Shown piece after piece: positions 47,401-58,274 of a stretch of 64,000 nucleotides of DNA. The position numbers and the translations under genes are program-made. The notes under the pieces are model-generated. The model did no database searches. It worked only from the letters and a program-made list of their open reading frames with translations, and was not told the origin of the DNA. The stretch covers positions 25,642,001 through 25,706,000 of the forward strand of contig CM077597.1 in assembly GCA_039654915.1 (NCBI GenBank), read 5' to 3'. Origin of the DNA: Aquilaria yunnanensis. Lineage: Eukaryota > Streptophyta > Magnoliopsida > Malvales > Thymelaeaceae. Numbering within the stretch: the stretch's first letter is position 1; each line of letters begins with the position of its first letter.

Positions 47401-47427
47401 CTAAAGGCCATTTTGGAGGACAAAAAT

Positions 47428-47444
47428 TTTTTAGGGGGGGAAGA
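47428..47444 (+). promoter_or_regulatory. Polypurine tract of element D2
   Basis: TTTTTAGGGGGGGAAGA is the classical PPT preceding a gypsy 3' LTR. Its LTR is now 10.8 kb away at 58275 because a copia element inserted after GAAGA. GAGGA at 58269-58273 is the other copy of the target site with one mismatch. Confidence 0.85.
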
Positions 47445-48877
47445 TGTAGGGATTCGGGAGCCAAACAAGCGCAATAGAATATAACCAAAACCCTCCATGA
47501 TCCAGGCAAAATGGGGTAAATTGGGTGTTCAAAATTTTCATACCTAATTGCGTTGAGATCTTTCACCCAACTGTTGAGTCGAATCACAAAACCTGAACAG
47601 TTGATGTGTTTAAGCTCTCTACAGTATCCACAAGAGCCTATCAGAATCACCATGCCTCTACCACGTCCTGGCAGATGTATTTCTCTTGCGCCCAAAGTTC
47701 TAGCTTGCGTCCTCCAAAGAATGGTAAGAAAAAAGTGCGACTAGTGTTCAGAACTATTTTGATTTCATTCTTCTGGGAATCTAGGGAAAGAGCTTTGAAT
47801 TTCTCACTATATGATGTATTTATAGTGAGATTCAACTCCAAGCCTAATGGGTTTCAAAACCCTAATCCAATTAGATTTAATTTCAGGCTTAATAATGGCT
47901 CAACTTTTGGGCCAATTATTAATATGAAATTATCATGAAATCATAACCCAAATAAATTAGCCCATGCACTCAAATAATCCAAATAGGCTTTATCTGTGTG
48001 ACCCAATATGCTCTTACCACGTTGGTAATGATCATAAATCACATTTATAATCGTAAATAATGAGCAGTATCTAGCAGCATATCATTATTACCCAAGTGAC
48101 AAGATAGTTTCTGATTCGACTAAACATCTATGATCATTATCCATATATGCCATTGTCTCTTTGTCCAAGATATCAAGACTAAGCATGAGACATGGAATGT
48201 CTCACTCTTGTATAGCCCAATCTTTGGTTTCTTGATTCTCAAGTAGACGAAGTTAAACTAATGAAATTGATATCATATATCAACTCAACCATGCATGGCC
48301 ATGCATTTTCTTAGTCTTACTCTATCAAAGGGCCCGAAGATATCACCCCCATTACATAGGAGGGACAAATCCCATTTTGATCATACAAAATGCTCCGCAT
48401 GATATGTGACATACCCAATAACCTCCTTTAAATTCACTCAGTTACGAGTAGCAAAGGGAAGCATCAAAGTATGTGACTCACATGTAGTGAACCTTAATGA
48501 ACTTAGATCAGAGGACTGCATGTACCATGATCACTATGAAACTCACTTATGGCACTCATATAACGATCCATGTAGCGTTCTCATGGTGGGTTGGTCCAGT
48601 ACACAAGTTCTCCAACTTGTACCCATATGTAGACTACATATGTCATATTAGTCTCCATATATGCTAGTCGTTATGTATTATTGTAACCCATTCCATAATA
48701 ATGCTAGACCAGGGACATTTAAGAATACCGTTATTCTAGGGTTATAATTATGTTTGTTATGTTACGCAGAAATAGAACAACAAACATAATTACTAGATTG
48801 ATGACTCAATAAAATATCATGCCTTAATGTCCAAAATACAATTATCTCATGATTGGCTTTTGGGCACAACACTAACA
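47445..48877 (-). mobile_element. 3' LTR of copia element
   Basis: A 1433-bp LTR. On the minus strand it begins TGTTAGTGTTGTGCCC (48877) and ends CGAATCCCTACA (47445). A PPT abuts its start. TATA complement lies at 47817-47824. Same family as 1-606, 621-2036 and 8827-10233. Confidence 0.92.
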
Positions 48878-48892
48878 ATCTCCCACTTTCAC
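48878..48892 (-). promoter_or_regulatory. Copia polypurine tract
   Basis: On the minus strand GTGAAAGTGGGAGAT immediately precedes the 3' LTR, as expected for plus-strand cDNA priming in copia elements. Confidence 0.85.
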
Positions 48893-48894
48893 TA

Positions 48895-50139
48895 AAGCCA
48901 ATCATCCATGTATGTAATGCCAATAGACCTACAATGGCTATAATGCTTCTGCTGCATAAGGGGTTTTGTTAGCGGATCAGCAATGTTGCTATCTGTTGAG
49001 GTCCTGTATATCCTCACATCATCCCTCTTGATGATCTCCTTGATGAGATGATAGCATCGGAGTATATGTTTGATTGCTGGCGAGATTAAGATTCCTAAGC
49101 CTATGCAATTGCTCCATTGTTGTCACAATAGCACTCTATCAGGTCGGCAATGCTTGGAACCACTCCAAGTTCTGTGATAAACTTCTTGATCCAAACTACC
49201 TCTTTCGCAACATCAGAGGTGGCAATGTACTCATATTCTATTGTAAAGTTAGCTACTGTTTCTTGCTTTGAACTCTTCCAGCTCACAGCACCACCACCAA
49301 TGCAAAACACATAACCAAACTGTGACCTAAAATCATCCTTATTGGATTGGAAGCTAGCATCGGTGTAACCCCTTACAACAAGCTCATCTTTACCTCCAAA
49401 AACCAAGAATGCATCCTTAGTCCTTCGTTAGTACTTAAGGATGTTCTTAACAACTGTCTAGTGACTTTCACCAGGGTTTGATTGGTACCTGCTCGTCATG
49501 CTCAAGGCATACGAGACATTAGGATGATTACATATCATGGCATACATGATAGATCCAATTGCCAAGGCATATGGAATCTTACTCATGGGCTCTCTCTCCT
49601 GAGGTGTACTTGGGCACTAAGATCTAGAAAGAGTTATACCATGTGACATGGAAACAAATCCTTTCTTGGAGTCTTGCATGCTAAACCTCTTTAGCACCTT
49701 GTCAATGCATGTACTTTGACTTAGGCTGAGCAATTTTGTAGATCTACCTCTATAGATCTTAATGCCTAACACATAGGCTATTTCACCCAAGTCCTTCATA
49801 GAGAAATATTTCCTTAGCCAAGTCTTTATAGATTGCAGCTCAGGAATGTCATCCCAATGAGTAGTATATCATCTACATACAACACCAAGAAAACAATAGT
49901 GCTCCCACTAACCTTCTTGCAGACACAAGGTTCATCTTCATTTTTGATAAAACCAAACTCTTTAATTGCTTCATCAAAATGAAGATTCCAGCTCCGAGAT
50001 GCTTACTTTAGTCCATAAATGGACCTTTGTAACTTACACACTTTATTGGTATTCTCAGGAGTGAAAAAACCCTCAAGCTATGTCATGTACACATCGTCTA
50101 GTAGTTTTCAATTAAGGAAAGTAGTTTTGATATCCATTT
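48895..50139 (-). pseudogene. Copia RNase H and C-terminal RT
   Basis: On the minus strand RT resumes after the solo-LTR insertion with MDIKTTFLN (50130), has a stop, then VYMT*LEGF. The catalytic YVDDILL box is at 49879-49868, with both Asp kept. RT ends near 49620 with DLGEIAYVLGIKIYRGRSTK. RNase H (49406-49101) reads ELVVRGYTDASFQSNKDDFR, GGAVSWKSSKQETVANFTIE and CDNNGAIA. The family's TEAEYIA is IEYEYIA, so the catalytic Glu is uncertain. Stops separate the blocks. The enzyme would copy RNA to DNA and degrade the RNA strand. Confidence 0.85.
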
Positions 50140-52866
50140 TGTGGCGGAACAGGGCCCCAGTGCCCTGAATTGCTAACACTGGTAGGCTCTAGGGAACTAT
50201 GATCCCACTTAAGTTACAGTTGGCTAGTTATTACTTGTAAAATACCTTAAATCATTACGTGCAACTAGTTACTTAGCCTACCCTGCATAAGAAATATGCA
50301 TGCGTTGTCCTGGCTATGCAATAATAATTAAATTAAAACTTCATCGAAAACAGTTCCGCGGCAATTACTGAAACATAAATCAAATAAGTCAAGACATAAA
50401 TCTTTAGTTGCTTTAACTTCAAGTAACAACTATGTGCATACATTTCCAACTTATATGCACCAAAATGTAACTCTAGTGTTATACACACCAATGGTCATTA
50501 GTATAGACAATCTATGTATGAAATTGCCATACATATTAAAAGAAGCATCTCATAACTACTAAGATCCATCCTTAGCTCTTCACCCAAGCAAGCTAGCTTT
50601 AAGTGATGAGTCACACTTTCCTTGTACTCACTTAGCCTCAACTGTAAGGCAAACACTTTGGTCAGTACTTACTTATGCCATAAGTAACTTAGAAAACATG
50701 GAGTTTCCTACTTAGAGAATACCTTTTAACCAAAAGAACCTAGCTTTAACAGCTTCCCCTTACCAACTGTTAAGCCCAAACAAAACTGCTTAAACCTGCA
50801 CAACACTTGAGGGGTGAGTACTCCAAAGTACTCAGTAAGGGATTAGTACCTGCAGGAAAAACATAATGCATGCATACAAAGCACAACAAGCATATAAATA
50901 GACAGCATACAAAACAAAACAAGCAATCAACAAGATAGCCAGAAGCAAGAATAAAACAACAATCAATGCAAGTGATGGATGGATGGATGGATGAATGAAA
51001 TATGCACAAGCAAATGCACTTAGGACTTCCTTACACCTGTAGGTGCTGGACTTGTCATGAGCTCTTACGACTGGGGTACTTGGATACTGGCCCTCGTATC
51101 CTATGCTAGCACTTAACTAACCCCATGAAGTCCATCTTACGGTTGCCTTAGAGTAAGTCATCACTTACTCAAACCCTACCCGCCTTGACGAGTTACTTAG
51201 AGTAAGTCACCACTTACTCACTCCTTACCCGTCTCTTCCCTTAACTTATTGTGCAAGGTAGCTATCTTATGTGGTTCAACTTACCAAGCTTTTCCGAGCT
51301 TAGCTTAGGGCACCTTAGTGGCTTACTTACCAAACCACAAAGCTTGGTTGGGATTCTTTTAAGTTTCCTTAATAGTTTACTTACCAAACCATGAAGTTTG
51401 GTTGGGATCTACTTAGGTTTCCTTTTATTTGACCAAAGGTCTATAGCATTCCACTTGGCCAACAAAGAGTCTGAAACCCGACTTAATCCCCTTAGTGCTC
51501 ACCTGGGAACTGAAGCACTTTAACTTCCTTAGCCACCATTACTTACCCTATCTTAACCACACCACTTAGCTACCACCTAAATAATGCATAATTCCCAACT
51601 TAGGAATGAGTCCTAGACCCAACCAAGGCTAGGGAATGTCTTAAATTAGCCTAGGGATGAAAACCGAGAGTTTGAGACACTCTTAGGATGCCCGGAGCTT
51701 AGGGGCAAAATGCCTTGGCGACGCGTCGCCAAAAGCATCAGCATTCGGAGAATTTTTGCACTTCTCGGCAATGCATCACCACCGGCGACGCGTCGCCAAT
51801 ATCGTCGCTACTGGCGACGCGTCGCCAACGCTTTCCAGCATTGTGCGACGGCGTGCGACCTTGCACGAAAACTGTTCAAACTTTCTCATCCCAAACTCAA
51901 ATCATATGGGTCTTGTTTCTACTTCATTCCCACACATAACACCACATTTCTATGCATTATTTGAGCTTAATTAACTTAAATCCCTTACCTCAAATCATCT
52001 TGAAAGCAAGAACAAGCTATGAGCACCTCCAAGCTCCAATGACTTCCTTTGAGTTCCAAGCTTGAAAACAACCAAATTGGACACCAATAGCACGAAGTTT
52101 AGACCATTTCTAACCATTTAACAACCTTAAAACTAACCCATAAGGATCAAATACGTTTACCTTTGGGTTTGAACCAAAAACTTGCAAAAATAACTCCAAA
52201 TGCACCAATTCCACCAAAACGAGCTAAGGGCTTGTTGGGATTGCTTCGGGACCTTCAAATTCCATGGAAACTTGAGTGATTTGGGAGGTTTAGGGGTAGA
52301 AAGCAAGGGAGAAAGGAGAGCTACGAAAATGGCTAATGGGGGAGATGATGAATAGTGTCATCTCCTCCATTTAAACCAATTTAGCCCAACTTCTTCCTCT
52401 TGTCATCTTGGCCCTTAAAATTTATTTTGCATCACTTAGGCCACTTAAACACTCCCATTTCTATCACTCCTTGGTCCCAAAGAAAGTTTATTCTTACCCA
52501 AACACATTGCCCTTGAGTCACCTAAGCCATTATAAGACGTAATAGCTTAAATTCTTACTTAGTGCATTTTTCACCTTTAACTTTAGCTTTTGGTTCAAAT
52601 GGCTATAAATACCTATGGTCTTAACTTAACTAGCTCAAAACACTTGCATGGACCTAATTTTACCAAAATTACGGTCATGCCACTGACTTGGGCCAAAATT
52701 ACCATTTTGACCTTTTTGCCCCTTAGGTGCCAATTACTCTTTCGAACTCAATTTAACCTTAACTAGCTTGCTTTCCTTGCTTAATACTACTTATTTGAGG
52801 GGAAAATACTTGGGATTCACTTACCTCGACATTTAATGTAGAGGAAATACTAGGAGAGCCTTTACA
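50140..52866 (-). mobile_element. Solo LTR (2.7 kb) inside copia RT
   Basis: It begins TGTGGCGGAAC and ends CCTTTACA, flanked by the perfect duplication CATTT (50135-50139, 52867-52871). The copia RT codons join across it (YEIWKM on one side, MDIKTTFLN on the other). There is no coding domain, PBS or PPT, so it is a solo LTR. The AGTACTTTGGAGTACTCACC-type complement near 50815-50840 recalls large Tekay-like LTRs; minus orientation is inferred from this. It includes a GGAT microsatellite (50976-50995) and three GC-rich palindromes (51715-51827). Confidence 0.88.
51715..51827. repeat. Three copies of a GC-rich perfect palindrome
   Basis: TTGGCGACGCGTCGCCAA (51715-51732), GGCGACGCGTCGCC (51784-51797) and TGGCGACGCGTCGCCA (51812-51827) share a 14-bp perfect palindromic core centred on ACGCGT. 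A degraded CGGCAATGCATCACC lies between the first two. The surroundings are AT-rich LTR. Function unknown. Confidence 0.9.
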
Positions 52867-52871
52867 CATTT

Positions 52872-53241
52872 TCCATATCTCATAATCATAGTGTGCAGCA
52901 ATAGCCAATAAAATTTGTATGGATTTAAGCATGGCAACTGGTGAAGAAGTTTCATCATAGTCAATTCCATGAATTTGCTTGAAACCTTTTACAACCAATC
53001 ATCCCTTAAAGGTAATCACATTACCATCCATGTTAGTTTTCTTCTTGAAAACCCATTTGCACCCTATAGGTTTTACCCCTTCAGGTGGATCAACCAAAGC
53101 CCATACTTGGTTTTCATACATGGATTTCATTTTGGACTTCATGGCCTCTAGCCATTTCTTAGAGTCAGGCCCCAACATAGCTTGTTGGTAGGTTATGGGC
53201 TCATCCTGATACATAAGCATCACATCACCAATGTGAGTCAT
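52872..53241 (-). pseudogene. Copia RT, N-terminal part
   Basis: On the minus strand the open stretches 53241-52999 and 52998-52872 read MLGPDSKKWLEAMKSKMKSM, then NQVWALVDPPEGVKPIGCKW, VFKKKTN and [20 protein letters not shown]. These are the fingers/palm entry of copia RT (W..A...E...L..N.TW.LV..P..). One stop separates them. It is cut after YDYEIWKM by a solo LTR. Confidence 0.88.
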
Positions 53242-53807
53242 GAGAAATCCATATCTCTCGAGCTCACGCCAAATCTTACCAAACCTATGTGGGCTCTATG
53301 CTATAGGAACAGACTTTTAAATCACAACATCTTGCGGTGTCTGGTTAGGTTCAATTTCAGGTTTAATGTCCCCTTGTTGTTCTTTAATTTCTTCAAGTTC
53401 TACTTTCCTCCCATTGGTTCCTTAAAGATAAACTCTTCCTCTAGAAAGACACCAGTTTGAGCAACAAACACTTTTTTCTTAAAAGGATTATAGAAATAGT
53501 AACCCTTTGTTTCTTTAGGATACCTAACAAATAGGCATTTATGAGATTTGAGCCTTAGCTTGTCAGAGGATTGACATTTCACATAAGTGTCATAACCCCA
53601 AATCTTCGTAAAAGACAGACTAGGACCCCTCCCACTCCATATCTCATATGGTGTCTTTTGAACCAATTTAGATGGAACTCGGTTTAGTGTAAAAGTGGAT
53701 GTCTCTAGAACATGTCCCCAAAAGGAGTTTGGAAGGTCAACTTGACTCATCATAGATTGAACCATGTCTAACAAAGTTTGATTTCTCCTATCAGATACAC
53801 CATTCCA
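53242..53807 (-). pseudogene. Copia integrase C-terminus and IN-RT linker
   Basis: The open stretch 53774-53400 follows the integrase core: MLDMVQSMMSQVDLPNSFWG, then NRVPSKLVQKTPYEIWSGR and FTKIWGYDTYVK, then FVRYPKETKGYYFYNP. This is the GKxPxxxW...(C)Y..GY region of copia IN. The junction with the core near 53800 reads S-stop-WNGVSDRRN. The stop stands where Gln is usual, and Asp stands where the third catalytic residue Glu is expected. Confidence 0.85.
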
Positions 53808-54540
53808 TTAAGATGTACCAGATGGAGTTAGTTGTGATACTATACCACACTCTTTTAGATAGTCAAGGAATTCTCGATCCAAGTATTCTCCACCTCGATC
53901 TGATTGAAGTACTTTGATACTCTTCCCAAGTTGATTCTCTACTTCATTTTTGAATTGTTTGAACTTTTCAAACGATTCTGACTTGTGTCTCGTGAGATAC
54001 ATATAGCCACATCTACTGAAGTCATCAGTAAAGGTAATGAAGTATTGAAAACCTCTTCTAGCATGTGTAGACATAGGGCCACATACATCACTATGTATGA
54101 GTCCTAACAAGTCATTAACCCTTTCACTTTGCCCAGTGAAAGGGGTTTTGGTCATCTTGCCCAATAAACATGACTCACATGTCTTATATGATTCAAAATC
54201 GAATAAGCCTAAGAGTCCTTCTTTATGGAGCTTGGATATACGGGACTCATTTATATGGCCCAAACGATAATGCCAGAGATATATCAAGTTCGAATCATTC
54301 AATCTGACCTTCTTGGAATTCATATTATAGATTGGATTTTTGAGTTCTAGAACATACAACCCATTGTTAAGTTGAGCACTACCATAAAAGATTTCATTCA
54401 AATAAATAGAACAACATTTTTCATTTATCATAAATAAGAAACCTTTCTTGTCCAAAAGAAAAACAGAAATCAAATTTCTACTAATAGTAGGCACAAAGTA
54501 GCAGTTGTCTGATTCTAAAACTAATCCACTAGGCAAAGTG
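53808..54540 (-). pseudogene. Copia GAG-pre-integrase and integrase core
   Basis: A 242-codon open stretch (54536-53808). The zinc-binding part reads WHYRLGHINESRISKLHKEG and then CESCLLGKM (HHCC). The core has HSDVCGPMSTHARRGFQYFI, FTDDFSRCGYMYLTRHKSES and VLQSDRGGEYLDREFLDYLK, so the first two catalytic Asp (HSD and QSD) are present. The ORF ends at TPSGTS before the third acidic position. Integrase inserts the cDNA. It is the best-kept part of this element. Confidence 0.9.
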
Positions 54541-54850
54541 AGAACATAAGTCCCTACGACTAAGGCAGCAACTCTTGCTCCATTCTAACACGTAGCTCCA
54601 TTTCACCTTAGGCCAATCTTCTACTTTTACTTAGATCCTTCACATTTGCACAAATGTGGGATCCACATCCAGTATCCAATACCCAAGATAACGAAGTAAA
54701 AACGTTAGCCTCTATAACAAAAATACATGAAGTGGAAGTCTTACTTCCTTGCTCCTTAGCAAGTTCTTCAAGATAGAGCTTGCAGTTACGCTTCCAGTGT
54801 CCAGGTTACTTACAATGGAAGCATACCCCTTAGCCATACCACCAGATGGT
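54541..54850 (-). pseudogene. Copia protease and zinc knuckle
   Basis: On the minus strand CFHCK and GHWKRNC (near 54820-54785) are a CCHC knuckle with a stop inside. LYLEELAKEQGSKTS follows, then the protease active site WVLDTGCGSHIC near 54690, with Asp-Thr-Gly intact. Downstream is a frameshifted region to the integrase. It would process the polyprotein. Confidence 0.8.
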
Positions 54851-55565
54851 TTCAGTGCAGCTGTAAAAGAATTAGCATTAGACTTTCCTTTAGCTTTACC
54901 CTTTTCTTGTTTTCTTTTCCCTTTCCTTTGCTCTTTTGTACCATCATAATTGGCTTGGCCTTCTTAAGGTTTTGCTCAGCAGTTCTCAACATGTTGAGCA
55001 AATCAAGGAAGGACTTGTCAAGATTGTTCATGTTATAGTTTATGATAAACTGACTGTAGCTTTTCGGCAACGATTGCAAGACTACATAAACAGGCAACTC
55101 TTTCTAAAGAGCAAATCTTAAACTCTAAAGATTCTTAATGTACCCAATCATCTTGAGCACATGAGGACCCATGAGACTTCCCTCAAACATTTTGCACTGA
55201 AACAATGCCTTAGAAGTCTCAAACCTCTAATGCCTAGCTTATTCTTGGAAGAACATTTTGAGATGTTCGATCATATTGAACGGCCCCATGTTCTCATGTT
55301 GCTTCTGAAGCTCAGATTCCATGGTAATAAGCATGTGGCAAGCAATATCCAAAGCATCATCAGAATGCCTCTTGTGAGTATCCCTTTTAGCTCTAGGAGC
55401 ATTGGCAGCAGGTTCATTCAGAATGGGCTACTCTAGGACATAAGCCTTTCTCTCTTGCTTGGGCACTATCCTCAAATTTTGGTACCATTTAAGAAAGTTG
55501 GTCCCATTTAGCTTTTCCATCTTAATGATCGATTGCAATGAAAGTGTCAATGTGTTTTGTGCCAT
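54851..55565 (-). pseudogene. Copia gag
   Basis: Start ATG at 55565 (MAQNTLTLSLQSIIKMEKLN, then GTNF.KWYQNLRI), about 1.3 kb after the PBS. The gag-polypeptide block (UBN2 type) continues through DIACHMLITMESELQKQHEN to VYVVLQSLPKSYSQFIINYN and MNNLDKSFLDLLNMLRTAEQ (55097-54852). Stops and one or two shifts interrupt the middle (about 55100-55440). A Lys-rich tail leads into the zinc knuckle. Confidence 0.82.
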
Positions 55566-56852
55566 GGTAATCTACAACAGTAAATATGCAATGTAAGAAT
55601 CATGCATTTTAATTCATTTAATAAGGACTTTTATTAAACGATACTCCCAAAATTTTACTCAAAATAATAACCCTCAATATTATTTCAGAACACCTCGGCA
55701 CTACGGTATTCTAGTGGGCCAAGATCTATATTTCACCATAACTTGAGTCAGCTTTGGCTTTTTTCTTAAGTTGTAGTTATTCAGGTAGGCAACTCCTTGC
55801 AAATTGTATCTTATGCAACTCTTGGATAGTTGGGTGAACAACACTTGTCCAAGCTCATCTCATGAACTTAAGCCCAACCCTATGCCTCTAAGTCCCCAAT
55901 CCAATTGGGATAATTAAGTTAAGTCAGACCCAAAGTTAGCAATTTGGATATCATTATTATCCCATCGCGCCTTATCAAGATGAACATAGGTGCTTTGCCT
56001 TGGCAAACCCACCCAACGTTGATCAAAGTCTTGACGAGTGCCAACATTTGGAAGGCATTACATTTAATGACTTAATATTTCATTTGAGGGATTTTTCCTT
56101 TTGATCTCACCAATTATTATCTCTCGTTGTCTTATATATTCATCACATACAAATATAAAACATGCATCTTATACTAACAAAAAAGTAAACATGACATGGT
56201 TATAGCCCAAACTATGCGATATTCTCAAGCCAATGAGAAGATCATAAAAGCCTAAGAAAAGAAAATTGTCTTCACAAGCTCCTTCTCCTCCTTGCTTGGT
56301 TGCCCTTTTGTTGTCACCTCCTTGGACACAACACCTTGGATGATCCCATATTCTACAATTACATCAATAATAGAAACCTTGAGTTACATTCGAGGGAAGT
56401 AAGGTGAGAAGAGAATGTACAATGAGAGCAACAAGAAAAGGCACAACTCACAGGCCGTATTTACAACTACAACCAACAAGGGCTATAACCATGCACCATG
56501 CTTTAATCACCAATCAATATATCATGTCAAATCTCATTCAACAAAAAATGTATGCCAATTAACATGTGTTGATGAACCAGTTTTTATTAATGTGGCACTT
56601 CGCATATGGCAGTCCTGCTAGCCAGTCTTCATATATTACAAGAATCCTAATCCATATAGGTATCTCATACTAATCAATTTAAGGTTAATCTTATTAACCA
56701 ATTTCTATCATTTCTTCATATATCTCATATATGCATTACAAGTTCCAGTTTCATGCATCATGAATCAATCTAATTAATCATGATCAAAACATTAAAACAC
56801 ACAACATGTCATGCGATTCAACATTCAATCCCGATTTAGGGTTTCACAAATA
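55566..56852. other. Copia leader between PBS and gag
   Basis: No gene is seen. It is untranslated DNA of about 1.3 kb between the PBS (56864-56853) and the gag ATG, with short meaningless ORFs such as 56415-56621. Its length is large for a copia leader; part could be an old insertion I cannot recognise. Confidence 0.5.
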
Positions 56853-56864
56853 GCTCTGATACCA
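56853..56864 (-). promoter_or_regulatory. Copia primer-binding site
   Basis: On the minus strand TGGTATCAGAGC, a perfect initiator-Met tRNA type PBS, follows the 5' LTR end by one base. This sets the element's orientation. Confidence 0.92.
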
Positions 56865-56865
56865 C

Positions 56866-58268
56866 TATAGGGTTTCGAGGGCCAAACAAGGTAGCAGAAT
56901 ATAACCAAAACCCTTCAGGGTCCAAGCGAAATAAGGTAAACCAAGTGTTGAAACTTTTCATACCTAATTCAGTTAAGAACTTTCACCCAATTGTTAAGTT
57001 GAATCACAAAACCTAAACAGTTGATATGTTCAAGCTCTTTACAGTATCCACATGAGCCTCTCAGGATCACCATGCCTTCACCATGTCCTGGCAGATGCGT
57101 TTCTCTTATGCCATAGTGCTAGCTTGCGTCCTCCAAGGAATGGTAAGAGAATAGTACGACTAGTTTTCAAAACACTTCTAATTACGTCCTTTTGGGAGGC
57201 TAAGGCAAAAGCTGCAAATTTCTCACTATATGATGTATTCATAGTGAGACTCAACTCCCAAGCCTAACGAGTTTCAAACCCCTAATCCAATTAGGTTTAA
57301 TTTTGGGCATAATAATGGCCCAACTTTTGGGCCAATTATTAATACGAAATTATCATGAAACCATAACCCAAATAAATTAGCCCATGCACTCAAATAATCC
57401 AAATAGCCTTTATGTGTGTGACTTAATAGGCTCTTACCACATTAGTAATGATGATAAATCACATTTATGATCATAAAAAATGAGTGGTGTCTAGCAACAT
57501 GCCATTGTTACCTAAGTGACAAGATAGTCGATGATTCGACTAAACCTCTATGATCATTATCTATATATGCCATTGTCCCTTTGTCCACGATATCAAGACT
57601 AAGCATGAGACATGGAATGTGTCACTCTTGTATAGCCCAATCTTTGGTTTTTTGATTCCCAAGTAGACGTACCTAAACTGATGACATTGATATCGTATCA
57701 ACTCATCTGAGCATGGCCATGCATTTTCTTAGTCTCACTCTATCAAGAGGCCTAAAGATATCACCCCCATTATATAGGAGGGACACATCCCATCTTGATC
57801 ATACAAAATGCTCCGCATGATATGTGACATACTCAGTGACCTGCTTCAAGTTCACTCAGTTACGAGCAACAAAAGGAAGTATAAAAGTATGTGACTCACA
57901 TATAGGAAACCTTGATGACCTTAGGTCAAAGGACTACATATACCATGATCACTATGAGAATCATTTATGACACTCATATAACGATCCATGTAGCGTTCTC
58001 ATGGTGGGTCAGTCCAGTACACAAGTTCTCCAACTTATACCCATATGTAGACTACATTTCTCATATTAGTCTCCATATATGCTAGTCGTTATGTATTATT
58101 GCAACCCACTCCACAATAATATTAGATCAGGGTTATAATTACATTTTTTATGTTACGCAGAAATAGAACAACAAACATAATTACTGGATTCATGCCTCAA
58201 TAAAATATCATGCCTCAATGTCAAAAATACAATAATCTCATTGTTGACTTTTGGGCACAACACTAACG
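56866..58268 (-). mobile_element. 5' LTR of copia element
   Basis: A 1403-bp LTR, ending on the minus strand with AACCCTATA (56866) next to the PBS. It starts at 58268 as CGTTAGTGTTGTGCCC, where the first T has become C. It aligns with 47445-48877 throughout, with frequent substitutions and small indels. The TATA position is mutated (TATTCATA at 57235-57242). Confidence 0.9.
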
Positions 58269-58274
58269 GAGGAT

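Larger units (their letters stand above)
47445..58268 (-). mobile_element. Ty1/copia retrotransposon inserted at D2 PPT/LTR junction
   Basis: A minus-strand element of 10.8 kb. The 5' LTR is at 58268-56866, followed by an iMet-type PBS. Gag, PR, IN, RT and RNase H follow in copia order, then the PPT (48892-48878) and 3' LTR (48877-47445). Removing the 2727-bp solo LTR inside RT leaves about 8.1 kb, of which the LTRs are about 1.4 kb each. The flanks GAAGA and GAGGA are a 5-bp target site with one change. The two LTRs differ at many positions, so it is not recent. Pol sequence resembles the Tork/TAR type of plant copia; lineage not proven. Confidence 0.9.

Noticed and set aside
50972..50998. 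GGAT microsatellite as a functional repeat
   Set aside because: Only about five units, inside a solo LTR; ordinary simple repeat.
51715..51827. The palindromic triplet as a CRISPR-like array
   Set aside because: Plant nuclear context, irregular spacing (centres 67 and 29 bp apart) and only three units.
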